Notes under the pieces: generated by a model | The model's input: the letters and a program-made list of their open reading frames with translations, nothing else | Database searches by the model: none | What the model was told of the DNA's origin: nothing | Program-made: the position numbers and the translations under genes | Part shown: piece by piece, positions 26,501 through 36,405 of the stretch | Position numbering within the stretch: the stretch's first letter is position 1 | How the letters are laid out: each line of letters begins with the position of its first letter | Assembly: GCF_001593285.1 (NCBI RefSeq) | Contig: NZ_CP012529.1 | Coordinates: 1,426,001-1,490,000, forward strand | Direction: 5' to 3' | Origin: Psychrobacter sp. P2G3 | GTDB lineage: Bacteria; Pseudomonadota; Gammaproteobacteria; Pseudomonadales; Moraxellaceae | Length of the DNA: 64,000 bases

Positions 26501-28210
26501 CTAATTGAGATCCGTATTCGGAAGAGACGAGTGCCTCAACATTTTGGTTGCTATATCAGCGCAGACAGGCCGACCAAACCAGTAACCTTGTCCATACTTA
26601 CAGCCCATTTGTAATAACAAATCGCGCTGTTGTTCGGTCTCGATTCCTTCAGCGATAGCGCTCATATCTAAAGCAATAGCCAAATCTAATATAGCTTTAA
26701 CTATAGCGGACTGCGTACGGTTATCAACGATTTTATCGATGAAGCTTTTATCAATTTTAATAAAGTCAAAAGGGTATTCTTGCAAATAACTGAGCGAGGC
26801 GTAGCCAGTACCAAAATCATCGAGTGCTAAACAGACCCCCAGTGCTTTTAGAGCAATAAGCTGTTGCTTAACACTAGCGTGCCGTAGCATCAGAGAAGAT
26901 TCAGTGACCTCAATATGCAACTGGTGAGGTTGAATAGAGTATTGAGTAAAGAGATTGCTTACAAAGTCAAAAAACTCAGGATGGCTAAATTCAGCAGCAT
27001 CCGTATTAATACAGACATGTTGGGTAAAGTTCATTGACTCCCAAATGCATAACTGCTCAGCAATTTGAAAAGCCATTTGGCGAAATAAATCAAATGACAG
27101 TTTATGTTTAATAATAGCTTCAATAAAGTCCTTTGGTTGTAGTAGCCCGCGTGTAGGATGTTGCCAGCGTACCAATGCCTCAAAACCAGTAATAACCCCA
27201 GTATCTAGAGCTACTTTAGGCTGATAATATGCTATGAACTGCTTAGCAACTATCGCTTCACGCAGCTCGGTCTCTAACTGCATACTATCAATTGATGGAC
27301 AGTTTAGCTCATCGTTATACCACCAAACATCATCGCCTCCATGCTCCTTAGCATACTGTAAAGCCTTTTCAGCCTTGTTTAGTAAGCTGCTCAATTGATT
27401 ACCGTCTTTAGGGTAATAGCTGACGCCGACGGAGATTTGCAAATAGATACTAGTGCTGTTTAAGACAAACGGTCGCTCACACATATGCATCAGGCTATCG
27501 AGCTCATGGCGTACCATATGGGCATCTGTAAACTCGAATAACAACCCAAAATCATCACCACCTAAGTGTGAAAAGCACAGTAGTTGATTAAGCTCAAGGC
27601 CATTGATTCTAGCGACAAATTCTTTGATAAGGGCATCGACGTTGTCTTGTCCGAGATTGTTAATCAAAATACGATAACGGTCGATATTTACTCGAATAAT
27701 AACCACTTCTTGGAAGCTATCCATCAATACATCATTGGTCTGACTCAAAAACACTTTGCGATTGGGTAGACCTGTCAGCTGATTGTGATTAAGTAGATGG
27801 GCGACTTGTTGTTGGTCTTCTACGACTGAGGAGATATCGCGCACCATTCCTACATAATAAACGGTTTCATCGGCATAGATCCTACGGTAAGATATATGAC
27901 AGTTAAGCGTTCGACCGTAACGGTTTAATAGGGCAAAATTATTTTCATAAAAACCATCGTCATCCAATTGATTAGATATATCCTGTAATATAGAACGCTC
28001 TTTCTCTGATAGGAATTCAGCGGCATATATACCAAGTGGTCGACCAATCATAAATGGCTCTTCAAAACCAATCATTGCTTCATAAGCAGCATTAACTGAC
28101 ATATAGCGTAGATTGGCATCTAAGATAAATACGGCATCTTCCAGGCACTCACACAGCTCCAATAATAATTGCTGCTTAATCGATGGTGAGATGGGAACAA
28201 AGGTAGTCAT
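26501..28210 (-). CDS. PAS-GGDEF-EAL cyclic-di-GMP signalling protein
   Basis: 569 residues, soluble. PAS sensor about 15-130, GGDEF about 145-300, EAL about 315-560. The GGDEF motif is altered to LGGDDFGL (normally R-GGDEF) and there is no RxxD inhibitory site, so synthase activity is doubtful; the domain may bind GTP as a regulator. EAL residues look intact: FEALVRWQHP, EVTESSLM, LDDFGTGYASLSYL, KIDKSFID, AEGIETEQQ, GYWFGRPV. It probably acts as a PAS-controlled c-di-GMP phosphodiesterase. It stands alone, with no linked target gene. Confidence 0.9.
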   Translation of the reverse strand: MTTFVPISPSIKQQLLLELCECLEDAVFILDANLRYMSVNAAYEAMIGFEEPFMIGRPLGIYAAEFLSEKERSILQDISNQLDDDGFYENNFALLNRYGRTLNCHISYRRIYADETVYYVGMVRDISSVVEDQQQVAHLLNHNQLTGLPNRKVFLSQTNDVLMDSFQEVVIIRVNIDRYRILINNLGQDNVDALIKEFVARINGLELNQLLCFSHLGGDDFGLLFEFTDAHMVRHELDSLMHMCERPFVLNSTSIYLQISVGVSYYPKDGNQLSSLLNKAEKALQYAKEHGGDDVWWYNDELNCPSIDSMQLETELREAIVAKQFIAYYQPKVALDTGVITGFEALVRWQHPTRGLLQPKDFIEAIIKHKLSFDLFRQMAFQIAEQLCIWESMNFTQHVCINTDAAEFSHPEFFDFVSNLFTQYSIQPHQLHIEVTESSLMLRHASVKQQLIALKALGVCLALDDFGTGYASLSYLQEYPFDFIKIDKSFIDKIVDNRTQSAIVKAILDLAIALDMSAIAEGIETEQQRDLLLQMGCKYGQGYWFGRPVCADIATKMLRHSSLPNTDLN

Positions 28211-28336
28211 AATTGAGACTCAATAGTCAATCAAGGTGGTAGTCATGCACATTTTCATAAGCTTAGCGAGTAAGATAGTCATTAGGCATTCACTCACTGG
28301 ATTTTATTTTTAATAATAAATGAGTATGTTTGTTTA

Positions 28337-29275
28337 TTAATGTTGATGATAAAGCGCATTTAATGTGGCTAGAGCGACTACAGGTGCCGTCTCTGTACGG
28401 AGTACTCGATTACCGATTTGCCAAGGGGAAAAGTGAGCTTTTTCTGCTTGCGCACGCTCATCGTCACTCAGTCCACCTTCAGGGCCAATCAATAGCTTGA
28501 TATAGGGTGATTCGCGTTTCAGTACTGCTAACAAGGACTCAGGCATAGCAGGTTGTCCTGCTGCTGGCACACTCATTTGTAAGCGTAAGTCTGATGGCTG
28601 CTGTAATATCTGATAGTAAGCATCTTGGCTTAGTGCCGCGACAATAGGGCTGACGGGCAGGCCGTTAATATTTTTCTCAGTATTCTCATTTATACTGTTA
28701 GCAGTAACTTTGCTCACAGCGTTAATAGCTGTATCTGCTCTCAACCATTGGTCAATAGACTGAGGTGCAAGAATAAGCGGCGGTCGATTTAATCCGCACT
28801 GCTCGCATGCGGCGATAGCTACTTGCTGCCAGTGTAAAAGCTTTTTGTCTACTTGCGCAGGTTTTAAATTAACTTCACCATGATGGCTGCTTAACAACTG
28901 AATAGCGGTCACGCCTAGCTCAGTGGCTTTCTGAATTGCATAGTCCATACGTTCGCCACGACTCATCACTAAGCCGATTTTGCTGATGACAAGCGCACTA
29001 CGATCATCATCTAAATGTGCTAATAAGGTGACGGTTGCGTGCTTTTTACTAATCTCTTGTAGCTGTACACGATATTCACCACCAAAACCATCGAACAGAA
29101 TACCTTGGTCACCAACATTTGCACGTAATACGCGGCACCAGTGATGTACGATACCTTCTGTTAATGCAAGCTCTGAGCCAACAGATAAAGTACTCAGTTT
29201 AGGGTAATTGATATCGATGTTGCTACTGGCATCGCGTTCATCACTTATAGCATAAAAAAAACGTCGCACAATCAC
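28337..29275 (-). CDS. rsmE: 16S rRNA (uracil-1498-N3)-methyltransferase RsmE
   Basis: 312 residues. SPOUT-class enzyme that methylates U1498 of 16S rRNA with SAM. The PUA-like N-terminal domain contains HWCRVLRANVGDQG; the knotted C-terminal domain has KATELGVTAIQLL and the SAM-binding LLIGPEGGLSDDE, followed by LRTETAPVVALATLNA. About 50 residues longer than E. coli RsmE, mainly from a Ser/Asn-rich loop near residues 190-240. The start is GTG; a second GTG two codons downstream is also possible. Confidence 0.94.
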   Translation of the reverse strand: MIVRRFFYAISDERDASSNIDINYPKLSTLSVGSELALTEGIVHHWCRVLRANVGDQGILFDGFGGEYRVQLQEISKKHATVTLLAHLDDDRSALVISKIGLVMSRGERMDYAIQKATELGVTAIQLLSSHHGEVNLKPAQVDKKLLHWQQVAIAACEQCGLNRPPLILAPQSIDQWLRADTAINAVSKVTANSINENTEKNINGLPVSPIVAALSQDAYYQILQQPSDLRLQMSVPAAGQPAMPESLLAVLKRESPYIKLLIGPEGGLSDDERAQAEKAHFSPWQIGNRVLRTETAPVVALATLNALYHQH

Positions 29276-29419
29276 TTAATCCTGTATTTCAAACAATAAT
29301 CTTTCTCAATATCTTAGCAGAATATTGTTTAGGTAAAAGTATCTCTATAGTAAATAGAGCTTAGTATAAGAGTAAATTTTTTAACCATCTAATTGATATG
29401 CAAAATTAATGAACAGCAT

Positions 29420-29450
29420 AAAAAAGCTGGCATTCCAAAGAATGCCAGCC
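29420..29450 (-). terminator. Intrinsic terminator of the ahcY-metF operon
   Basis: Perfect 10-bp stem GCTGGCATTC / GAATGCCAGC with a 4-base loop, followed on the minus strand by six T, 17 bp after the metF stop. Confidence 0.9.
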
Positions 29451-29466
29451 ATTAGAAGAATTTGCG

Positions 29467-30321
29467 TTAAATCTGGGAAGTAAGACCTAAAGCTTCAACT
29501 AAGCGCTTGTTGGGCTCAACTTTATTCATGCTATAAAAATGCATGGCAGGTACGCCCTCGCTGATTAAGCGCTCACACAGACGATAGACGACATCAAAGC
29601 CAAACTCGCGAATAGCTTTACGATCATCACCGAAATCAGTCAATCGCTTGCGCACGTAACGTGGAATATCAGCACCACAGCTATCAGCAAAGCGCATTAG
29701 GTTACTAGAGTTAGTAATAGGCATAATACCAGCCACCAATGGCTGTACTACTGTATCGATACCGCGCTTCTCTAAAGTATCACGCAGATACAAATAGCTA
29801 TCAGCGTTATAAAAGAACTGGGTGATCGAAGCATTGGCGCCAGCTTGGTATTTATTGACCAAGTTGTCAATATCAAACTCAAAGCTACGTGCTTGTGGAT
29901 GCATTTCAGGATACGCAGCCACTTCGATATGGAAGTGATCGCCTGAATGTTCACGAATAAACTTAACTAAGTCTAATGCAAACGGCAGCTCACCCATGCC
30001 GACCTGACCTGAGGGTAAATCACCACGCAGGGCTACCAAACGCTTGATACCTAAGCTCTTATAATGCGTTAAGAGTTCGGCTATTTCAGTCTTGTCATCG
30101 CCAATACAAGACATGTGCGGCGCAATATCTGTCTCACCGCGTGCACATAATGCTTGTACGATATCTAAGGTGCGGCTACGAGTTGAACCGCCAGCACCAT
30201 ACGTTACCGAAAAGTAGGTCGGTGATAGCTTATTCAACTCATCGTAAGTGCTAAGTAGCTTTTCGTGGCCTTGCTCGGTCTTAGCAGGGAAAAACTCAAA
30301 GGAGAAAGCAGGCTTACTCAC
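29467..30321 (-). CDS. metF: 5,10-methylenetetrahydrofolate reductase
   Basis: 284 residues, FAD enzyme supplying 5-methyl-THF for methionine synthesis. TIM-barrel signatures: FEFFPAKTEQG at the N-terminus, SVTYGAGGSTR, HMSCIGDDKTEI, ALRGDLPSG, AAYPEMHPQA, and the C-terminal LCERLISEGVPAMHFYSMN. It begins 13 bp after the ahcY stop, so the two form an operon controlled by the SAH riboswitch upstream of ahcY: SAH accumulation would raise both SAH hydrolysis and methyl-donor supply. Confidence 0.96.
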   Translation of the reverse strand: MSKPAFSFEFFPAKTEQGHEKLLSTYDELNKLSPTYFSVTYGAGGSTRSRTLDIVQALCARGETDIAPHMSCIGDDKTEIAELLTHYKSLGIKRLVALRGDLPSGQVGMGELPFALDLVKFIREHSGDHFHIEVAAYPEMHPQARSFEFDIDNLVNKYQAGANASITQFFYNADSYLYLRDTLEKRGIDTVVQPLVAGIMPITNSSNLMRFADSCGADIPRYVRKRLTDFGDDRKAIREFGFDVVYRLCERLISEGVPAMHFYSMNKVEPNKRLVEALGLTSQI

Positions 30322-30334
30322 AGGCTAGCTCCTT

Positions 30335-31759
30335 TTAGTATTTATAAGCGTCAGGCTTGAACGGACCTTCGACAGGCACACCCAAATACTCCGCTTGCTT
30401 TTCAGTCAGCTTGGTTAGCGTACCGTTAAAACCTGCAACCATCGCAGCAGCGACTTCTTCGTCGAGTTTTTTAGGCAATACTCTGACGTATAAGTTGTCA
30501 GTGCGCTCATCAACTGGCAAGTCAGCGAACTTTTCTTCGAACAGATACATTTGTGCCAATACTTGGTTGGCAAATGAGCCGTCCATCACACGTGATGGGT
30601 GACCGGTTGCGTTACCTAGGTTTACTAGACGACCTTCAGCAAGCAAAATCAAATAATCGTTTTCATCGTCTGAGCGGAAGATTTGATGCACTTGTGGCTT
30701 GATCTCAACCCAGCGCCAGTTGTCACGCATAAATTGCGTGTCGATTTCGGTGTCAAAGTGACCGATGTTGCAGACCACGGCGCCCGGCTTCAATGCGGCT
30801 AGCATGTGTCTATCACAAACATGGTAGTTGCCAGTAGTGGTGACAATCATGTCGGTATCTTCGAGCAAGCGCTTGTTGATATTTTCTGCGCCGCCAGTGT
30901 TATCGCCATTGATGTAAGGTGATAATACTTCAAAGCCATCCATACATGCCTGCATGGCACAGATAGGATCGACTTCTGAGACACGTACAATCATGCCTTC
31001 TTGACGTAGACTTTGCGTAGAGCCTTTACCCACATCACCATAACCAATAACTAGAGCGCGGCGACCAGCAAGGAACATGTCAGTAGCACGTTTGATGGCG
31101 TCATTTAAGCTATGACGGCAGCCGTATTTGTTGTCATTTTTAGATTTAGTAACCGCGTCGTTGACGTTGATCGCTGGTACTTTTAGCGTGCCTTTATTGA
31201 GCATCTCAACCAAGCGATGCACACCTGTAGTAGTCTCTTCTGAGATACCATGGATGCTATCAAGCATTTGGGCATAATCATTGTGAATCAACGCGGTTAA
31301 ATCACCGCCATCATCCAAAATTAAGTTTGCATCCCAAAGCTGACCTGATTCTTCACCGCCAACATGGATTTGTTGACGTAAGCACCACTCATACTCTTCT
31401 TCGGTTTCGCCTTTCCAAGCATAAACAGAGATACCAGCAGCCGCAATAGCCGCAGCAGCATGATCTTGAGTTGAGAAGATGTTACATGAAGTCCAGCGTA
31501 CTTCAGCACCTAACGCGACTAGTGTCTCGATAAGGACAGCAGTCTGGATGGTCATGTGAATACAGCCGGCGATTTTTGCGCCTTTGAGCGGTTGGTCAGC
31601 TTCATAGCGACGACGCAAACCCATTAGGGCAGGCATTTCGGCTTCAGCAAGGGAGATTTCACGGCGACCGTAGTCAGCTAAGCTGATGTCAGCAACTTTA
31701 TAGTCAATAAAAGAGGGATTGATCGTATGGGCAGATGGTATGTTAGACACTGCGTCCAT
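30335..31759 (-). CDS. ahcY: Adenosylhomocysteinase (SAH hydrolase)
   Basis: 474 residues, cytosolic, NAD-dependent; splits S-adenosylhomocysteine into adenosine and homocysteine, relieving inhibition of methyltransferases. Motifs: [17 protein letters not shown], the NAD-binding [24 protein letters not shown], and [10 protein letters not shown], with the C-terminal KPDAYKY that reaches into the neighbouring subunit. Contains the insert of the 470-residue bacterial/plant-type class. AGGAG lies shortly upstream of the ATG. The 5' leader is an SAH riboswitch. Confidence 0.97.
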   Translation of the reverse strand: MDAVSNIPSAHTINPSFIDYKVADISLADYGRREISLAEAEMPALMGLRRRYEADQPLKGAKIAGCIHMTIQTAVLIETLVALGAEVRWTSCNIFSTQDHAAAAIAAAGISVYAWKGETEEEYEWCLRQQIHVGGEESGQLWDANLILDDGGDLTALIHNDYAQMLDSIHGISEETTTGVHRLVEMLNKGTLKVPAINVNDAVTKSKNDNKYGCRHSLNDAIKRATDMFLAGRRALVIGYGDVGKGSTQSLRQEGMIVRVSEVDPICAMQACMDGFEVLSPYINGDNTGGAENINKRLLEDTDMIVTTTGNYHVCDRHMLAALKPGAVVCNIGHFDTEIDTQFMRDNWRWVEIKPQVHQIFRSDDENDYLILLAEGRLVNLGNATGHPSRVMDGSFANQVLAQMYLFEEKFADLPVDERTDNLYVRVLPKKLDEEVAAAMVAGFNGTLTKLTEKQAEYLGVPVEGPFKPDAYKY

Positions 31760-31798
31760 AATATGCTCCTATCAGTTAATAGATAAAAAGAATAAAAA

Positions 31799-31940
31799 CG
31801 CAGGTGCCGTTGTTTGCGCTGTCAGTATCCAAAATGATGGACACTCAACAGTTAACCGAGCCTAACATAGTTTATGATTTGTATGGCTCTATAGCCTGAA
31901 TACAAAGATCAATAATTATGGTGCAACACCTCTCGGAGGT
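31799..31940 (-). ncRNA. S-adenosylhomocysteine (SAH) riboswitch, leader of ahcY-metF
   Basis: Read on the minus strand the leader starts CCTCCGAGAGGTGTTGC, continues to TTAGGCTCGG and ends CAACGGCACCTGCG. These are the conserved blocks of the SAH riboswitch. P1 forms between CCGAG (31932-31936) and CTCGG (31856-31860); the pseudoknot-type pairing is AGGTG (31927-31931) with CACCT (31802-31806), extended by TTG/CAA. The long loop between blocks is longer than in the minimal consensus. It lies 40 bp before the ahcY start, the classical location. SAH binding and gene activation are known for the class and inferred here. Confidence 0.88.
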
Positions 31941-32036
31941 CGTTATTGTAATAGATGAGTCTGCGATTGTCACCTACTGGATAACATAAATGTTAGGTAA
32001 TAGAGGTATATATAGTTTTGCAGTTTTAATAGACGT

Positions 32037-32064
32037 AAAAAAGGCCATCGATTGATGACCTTTT
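32037..32064 (-). terminator. Intrinsic terminator of the TonB-dependent receptor gene
   Basis: Stem AAAAGGCCATC / GATGACCTTTT with one mismatch and a 4-base loop; on the minus strand it is followed by six T, 43 bp after the stop codon. Confidence 0.85.
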
Positions 32065-32106
32065 CGTATTTAAACAAATACTGGCTTTTTATACCTTTAA
32101 ATAAAC

Positions 32107-34014
32107 TTAGAACCAGTTATAAGTTAGTGAGGTAAAGAAGTTAGTACCATCGGTATTATAACCTGGTATGGTCGTGTACTTCTCGTTAGTAATATTATTT
32201 AAACGCGCCGTCATAGATAGACTATCAGTTAATTGATAGTTACCACTGATATTGAACAGGCCATAATCCTCAACGAGTTGTGCATCAGTGTTGGCAACAC
32301 CGCTATAATAATCGCCTACGTATTGATATTCAGCACGGATATCTACGCTTGGTAAACGATAGCCTAAGTAGACTAGACCTTTATGTTCAGGACGAATAGA
32401 TAGAAAGTTGCCATCATTATTGCCGCCACTATTGTTTTTTGCTTCTTGATAGTCATAGCTACCACCGAACAGATAATTATCAATTACCCAATCTGAGGTT
32501 AGCGATAACCCTTTGATTTTAGCTTCATCAACATTTTCACTGCTGCCTGCCCACTGATCTTCAGGAGTAGGGTTAGCAACATAACCAATTAAGTCTTCAA
32601 CTTTATTATGATAGCCAGTCAAACGCGTCGACTGCACATCATTATCGTATTCAATAAAGGCTTCATAATTATCGCTGGTTTCAGGTTTTAAGCTAGGATT
32701 ACCTGAGCCAGGATAGTATAAATCATTGAAAGTTGGTGCACGAAAGCCTTTTGCATAATTGACACCAGTGCGTAAGTTAGGATTAATATGATAAGCACCG
32801 CCTAAATTATAAGTGGTTTCATTACCATATTGTGAGTCATCATCGAAACGTAAGTTAGCTTGCGCATCAAACTGATTATTAGCCAGAACATAACCTAAAA
32901 ATGCACTGGTGACATCGCGATCATCAACATCATATTGAGTCGTATCGATACTTTGATTGAGATATTCTACACCGTAAATACCCTGACCAACTGGAAGCTT
33001 ATGTTGACCCACTAGGCTAATTTGATCTTGTTTAGTATCATAAACACTGCTATAGGTTGGATTATCAGACTTATCTATAGAATGTCCATATTGTAGCTTT
33101 ACAGAAGAACCTGGCATGTAACGCCAATCGACAAACGCTTGTGCTGCACCATTTTCTTGATCAGAATAAGTATCTTCTGCCGCGCCATTATCAAAGTCAG
33201 TGGTAGACTTGCTATATAAGGCGCTTGCACCTGCAAGCCATTGGTCATTAATGCGTTGAGTTAAGGCAAGGCTGACATTATTGCTTTCAAAGCCATCATC
33301 ATCTTTATTGTAAGATGAGTACTCGTTACTAGGATCAGGTAAAGTCGCATTAAAGCCATCCGTCTCATTATGGCTTGCTGATAGGCTCAATGTCGTTCCC
33401 GTCTTATTAGCAAATTGTGCACTGGCACCATACAGATATTCGTCATGTGAGCCTGCCCCAACCGTTACCGAAAAATTGGTTCTGTCAACGTTTGCACCTT
33501 TTGTAAATACTTGAATGACACCACCCATAGCGTCTGAGCCATAGATACTAGAGCCTGATGCACCGTATAAAATCTCAATACGGTCGATTTGATCAGCAGG
33601 TAATAAGCTAAGGGTCGCGCCACCTGCACTAATTGAACTATAGCGTATACCATCGATTAAGACTAAGATTTGATTACTACCATACCCACGCATGTAGAAG
33701 TTTGAAGTGGTTCCAGGACCGCCATTAGTATAATGACTGATACCAGGCTGATGTTTGAGCACTTCAAGGGCGCTTTGACCCTGATAACGTTGTAGCTCTT
33801 CACTGTCAACCACACGAGTCTGGGCGATGGTGTTGCTGATTTTGGTAGGGGTGCGCGTAGCCGTCACAACGATTTCATCAAGCTCAACTTGTGGCAATCC
33901 GCTATCGTTGATTTCAGGTGTCGCTGCTATCGCTGTGTTGAATACAAGAAGACCAAGCGCGCTTAAAATGCTCAAACGAAGATAAGTAGTCGAAGTTGAA
34001 CGTAAAAAAGTCAT
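32107..34014 (-). CDS. TonB-dependent outer-membrane receptor, BtuB-like
   Basis: 635 residues. Signal peptide (about 1-30, ending AIAA-TPEI), TonB box LDEIVVTATRTP, plug domain (about 60-165; RGYGSNQILVLIDGIRY, YGASGSSIYGSDAMGGVIQVFTKG) and a 22-strand barrel ending in the Trp-Phe of SLTYNWF, typical of outer-membrane proteins. Best resemblance is to vitamin B12 receptor BtuB, but the upstream 358 bp contain no cobalamin riboswitch and there is no btuCDF, so substrate is open. Transcribed divergently from the MscS gene. Confidence 0.85.
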   Translation of the reverse strand: MTFLRSTSTTYLRLSILSALGLLVFNTAIAATPEINDSGLPQVELDEIVVTATRTPTKISNTIAQTRVVDSEELQRYQGQSALEVLKHQPGISHYTNGGPGTTSNFYMRGYGSNQILVLIDGIRYSSISAGGATLSLLPADQIDRIEILYGASGSSIYGSDAMGGVIQVFTKGANVDRTNFSVTVGAGSHDEYLYGASAQFANKTGTTLSLSASHNETDGFNATLPDPSNEYSSYNKDDDGFESNNVSLALTQRINDQWLAGASALYSKSTTDFDNGAAEDTYSDQENGAAQAFVDWRYMPGSSVKLQYGHSIDKSDNPTYSSVYDTKQDQISLVGQHKLPVGQGIYGVEYLNQSIDTTQYDVDDRDVTSAFLGYVLANNQFDAQANLRFDDDSQYGNETTYNLGGAYHINPNLRTGVNYAKGFRAPTFNDLYYPGSGNPSLKPETSDNYEAFIEYDNDVQSTRLTGYHNKVEDLIGYVANPTPEDQWAGSSENVDEAKIKGLSLTSDWVIDNYLFGGSYDYQEAKNNSGGNNDGNFLSIRPEHKGLVYLGYRLPSVDIRAEYQYVGDYYSGVANTDAQLVEDYGLFNISGNYQLTDSLSMTARLNNITNEKYTTIPGYNTDGTNFFTSLTYNWF

Positions 34015-34372
34015 AATTAATCCAAAAGTTATCGAGCCAAAATTACCAAAAATGTCATAAGGTGACAGCTGTGCTCATTATCTATAAAAGTTACTGCTTT
34101 ATAAACAACTTTAACCTAATGTTTCTTCACGGTAAGCTGAATGGATTTCATGATGAGCTGCTATTTATTCATCTAAAGATTATCACAATCAATTTGTGAG
34201 TCGTTTTATAAGGAATATTAGCAAAGTAGCGCCACGGAATAAGAAATAAATTACTAACGTAGGTTACGATAAAACGCGCAATCAAAAGTACTGATGTTGC
34301 AAATAATTGCTATCATAGTGGCAGGTTTTTTCTGTTTTTTGTTGTGCTATTCATAAATCTAAGAGGTTTGTT
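34015..34372. other. Divergent intergenic region between TonB receptor and MscS gene
   Basis: 358 bp. It was scanned for cobalamin-riboswitch boxes, Fur- or Zur-type palindromes: none is convincing. An interrupted palindrome TCACA-N7-TGTGA occurs at about 34182-34198. AAGAGG at about 34361 serves the MscS gene. Confidence 0.4.
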
Positions 34373-36361
34373 TTGTCTATTAAGTGTTATCTAAACTCTG
34401 CTACTGCATCAATCTCATTAAGCAAAACATCTTTAATGATAGTGTCACTTTTGATTGCTTTGATATTGAGTATGGTATTGCCGAATACCGCTATTGCTGC
34501 TGAAGCGGGAGCTGGTGCGCTTGGTGTAGGTGGTAGTAGTGAAGAGACTGTACGCGAACCGTTGCCAGATTCGTTTGGACGTGATACACCACGCCATACG
34601 GTACAAGGGTTTATCAGTGCGCTAGGTGAAAATGACTACTTACTAGCAAGCAACTATCTTAATTTATCCAAATCTGACAATCCAACGACAGCTGTGCGGG
34701 AGTTCAAACAGGCGCTTGACGCTGGTGGTCGCTTTCAGGCTGACTTGCAGCTCAATAATACGCCTGAGGGTAATTTAACTGACCAGCTGCCGCCAAGCCA
34801 AGAAAATGTAGGTAGTATTAATATTGGTGAAAAAAGTGTGCCGCTGTTGCTTGAGAGGGTCGTGTCCAAGCAAGGTGAGCAGTACTGGCAATTCTCCACT
34901 GATACGCTTAATTCAATACCAGAAGTTTTAGAAAATACCAATCCTACTTTAGTCTCGCGTTATACGATTGACTCGCTTGAAGGCAAAAAAATATTTGGCT
35001 ATCAGCTGACGGATCTGGTCGCTGCACTAACTATGATTATCAGTAGCTTTGTACTGACTTATATCATGGTTTGGATACTGTATCATTTGCTAAAAATTGC
35101 CTACCCACGAGTACGCGATGTGCCACTGCCTGTGCCTGACAAGGTTATACTGCCACTGGCTGTCGTGATTATGGCACTCATCTTATCTGAAGTGATGGTT
35201 TATGCTGGCGTGTCAGTAACACTGCGTGAGCCAGTCAATCGTTTTACTGATATCGCTTCTTGGCTCGCTATAACTTGGTTACTACTACGAGTAATCGATG
35301 CGATTTTTACTCGTGCTGTCAACTTAAGCTATAAGAAAAACTATACTGAACGTGTCTCCATTTTGGGTCTACTGCGTAAAGTTGTCAAAGCGCTGTTATT
35401 AATATTCGCTGTTATTGTCATATTTGGTAATTTGGGCTTCGATTTGACGACTGGTATCGCTGCTTTAGGTGTGGGTGGTTTAGCCTTAGCGCTTGGTGCA
35501 CAAAAGACGATTGAGAACCTTGTTGGTAGTGTCGTAGTGGTAGCAGATTCGCCAGTTCGGATAGGTGACTATTGCAAGTTTGGTACTTATGAAGGTACGG
35601 TAGTTGATATTGGTATTCGCTCATCACGTGTCCGTACGCTATCTCGTACAATTGTTACTGTACCGAATGGTGACTTCTCGTCTATGCAAATTGAGAACTT
35701 TACCTCTCGCGATATGTTCCGATTTTTTCATCAGTTATATCTAAAGCGTACTGCTGATATCGAAGTTGTCTTTAAAATGGTAAAAGACTTGGATGAATTT
35801 TTAAATGAGCATTACTTGACCAACCAAGAATGGAACCAAGTCAATATTTTAGAGCTGCGTCAAGATTGTTATGTCATTCAATTACAGGCCTACATCAATG
35901 CTAATGATGTAATGGAATTTTATGATAAGCAAAACGTAGTATTCGTTGATGTATTAACTCAAGTGAAAAAATATAAAGTCGAACACGCATTGCCAACGCA
36001 GCAATTGATCGTTAACCAAGCTGAGCTTGAACAGCATATGGAAAACGATATTGAAAATAGTGATGATGGAAAAAATAATAGTGAAAACAGCGATAGTCAA
36101 AATAATACAGCTGAACTATTAGCAGATTCAGAAAATGGAAGTAATACCAGTACGGATACGGATGGCAAGCAAGATAATGCTGTTGATTTAAACAAAGATG
36201 TCGACAGTACTAAAAAGGATAAAGCAGCTAATAAGAAACAAGAAAGAATTAGAAAGGCTGATGGAAAAAAATCCCATAAAGGGAGTAATTATGCTTTAGC
36301 AAAACGTAAGTTCAGGCACGCCAAAAAGAACTTCAGCCTTTCTATATGGAATCAGCCTTAG
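34373..36361 (+). CDS. Mechanosensitive ion channel, MscS family
   Basis: 662 residues, inner membrane. N-terminal signal-like segment (about 20-45, ending TAIAA), a periplasmic region of about 150 residues, then membrane helices near 220-330 and the pore-lining TM3 (TGIAALGVGGLALALGAQKTIENLVGS), followed by the MscS beta domain (VRIGDYCKFGTYEGTVVDIGIRSSRVRTL, VPNGDF). The last 110 residues are an acidic Asn/Asp/Ser-rich tail ending in a Lys-rich stretch. It starts at TTG with AAGAGG seven bases upstream; ATG 34436 is an alternative. It releases solutes on hypo-osmotic shock. Confidence 0.92.
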   Translation: MSIKCYLNSATASISLSKTSLMIVSLLIALILSMVLPNTAIAAEAGAGALGVGGSSEETVREPLPDSFGRDTPRHTVQGFISALGENDYLLASNYLNLSKSDNPTTAVREFKQALDAGGRFQADLQLNNTPEGNLTDQLPPSQENVGSINIGEKSVPLLLERVVSKQGEQYWQFSTDTLNSIPEVLENTNPTLVSRYTIDSLEGKKIFGYQLTDLVAALTMIISSFVLTYIMVWILYHLLKIAYPRVRDVPLPVPDKVILPLAVVIMALILSEVMVYAGVSVTLREPVNRFTDIASWLAITWLLLRVIDAIFTRAVNLSYKKNYTERVSILGLLRKVVKALLLIFAVIVIFGNLGFDLTTGIAALGVGGLALALGAQKTIENLVGSVVVVADSPVRIGDYCKFGTYEGTVVDIGIRSSRVRTLSRTIVTVPNGDFSSMQIENFTSRDMFRFFHQLYLKRTADIEVVFKMVKDLDEFLNEHYLTNQEWNQVNILELRQDCYVIQLQAYINANDVMEFYDKQNVVFVDVLTQVKKYKVEHALPTQQLIVNQAELEQHMENDIENSDDGKNNSENSDSQNNTAELLADSENGSNTSTDTDGKQDNAVDLNKDVDSTKKDKAANKKQERIRKADGKKSHKGSNYALAKRKFRHAKKNFSLSIWNQP

Positions 36362-36405
36362 AGGGTCATTTAAGGAAGTCACTTAACGTTTTGTTAGTTA
36401 TGCGT

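Noticed and set aside
34015..34345. Possible cobalamin riboswitch upstream of the BtuB-like receptor
   Set aside because: An ACCTGCCACTATG string occurs near 34316, but it lies at the wrong (5') end relative to the minus-strand gene and the other conserved B12 riboswitch blocks are missing.
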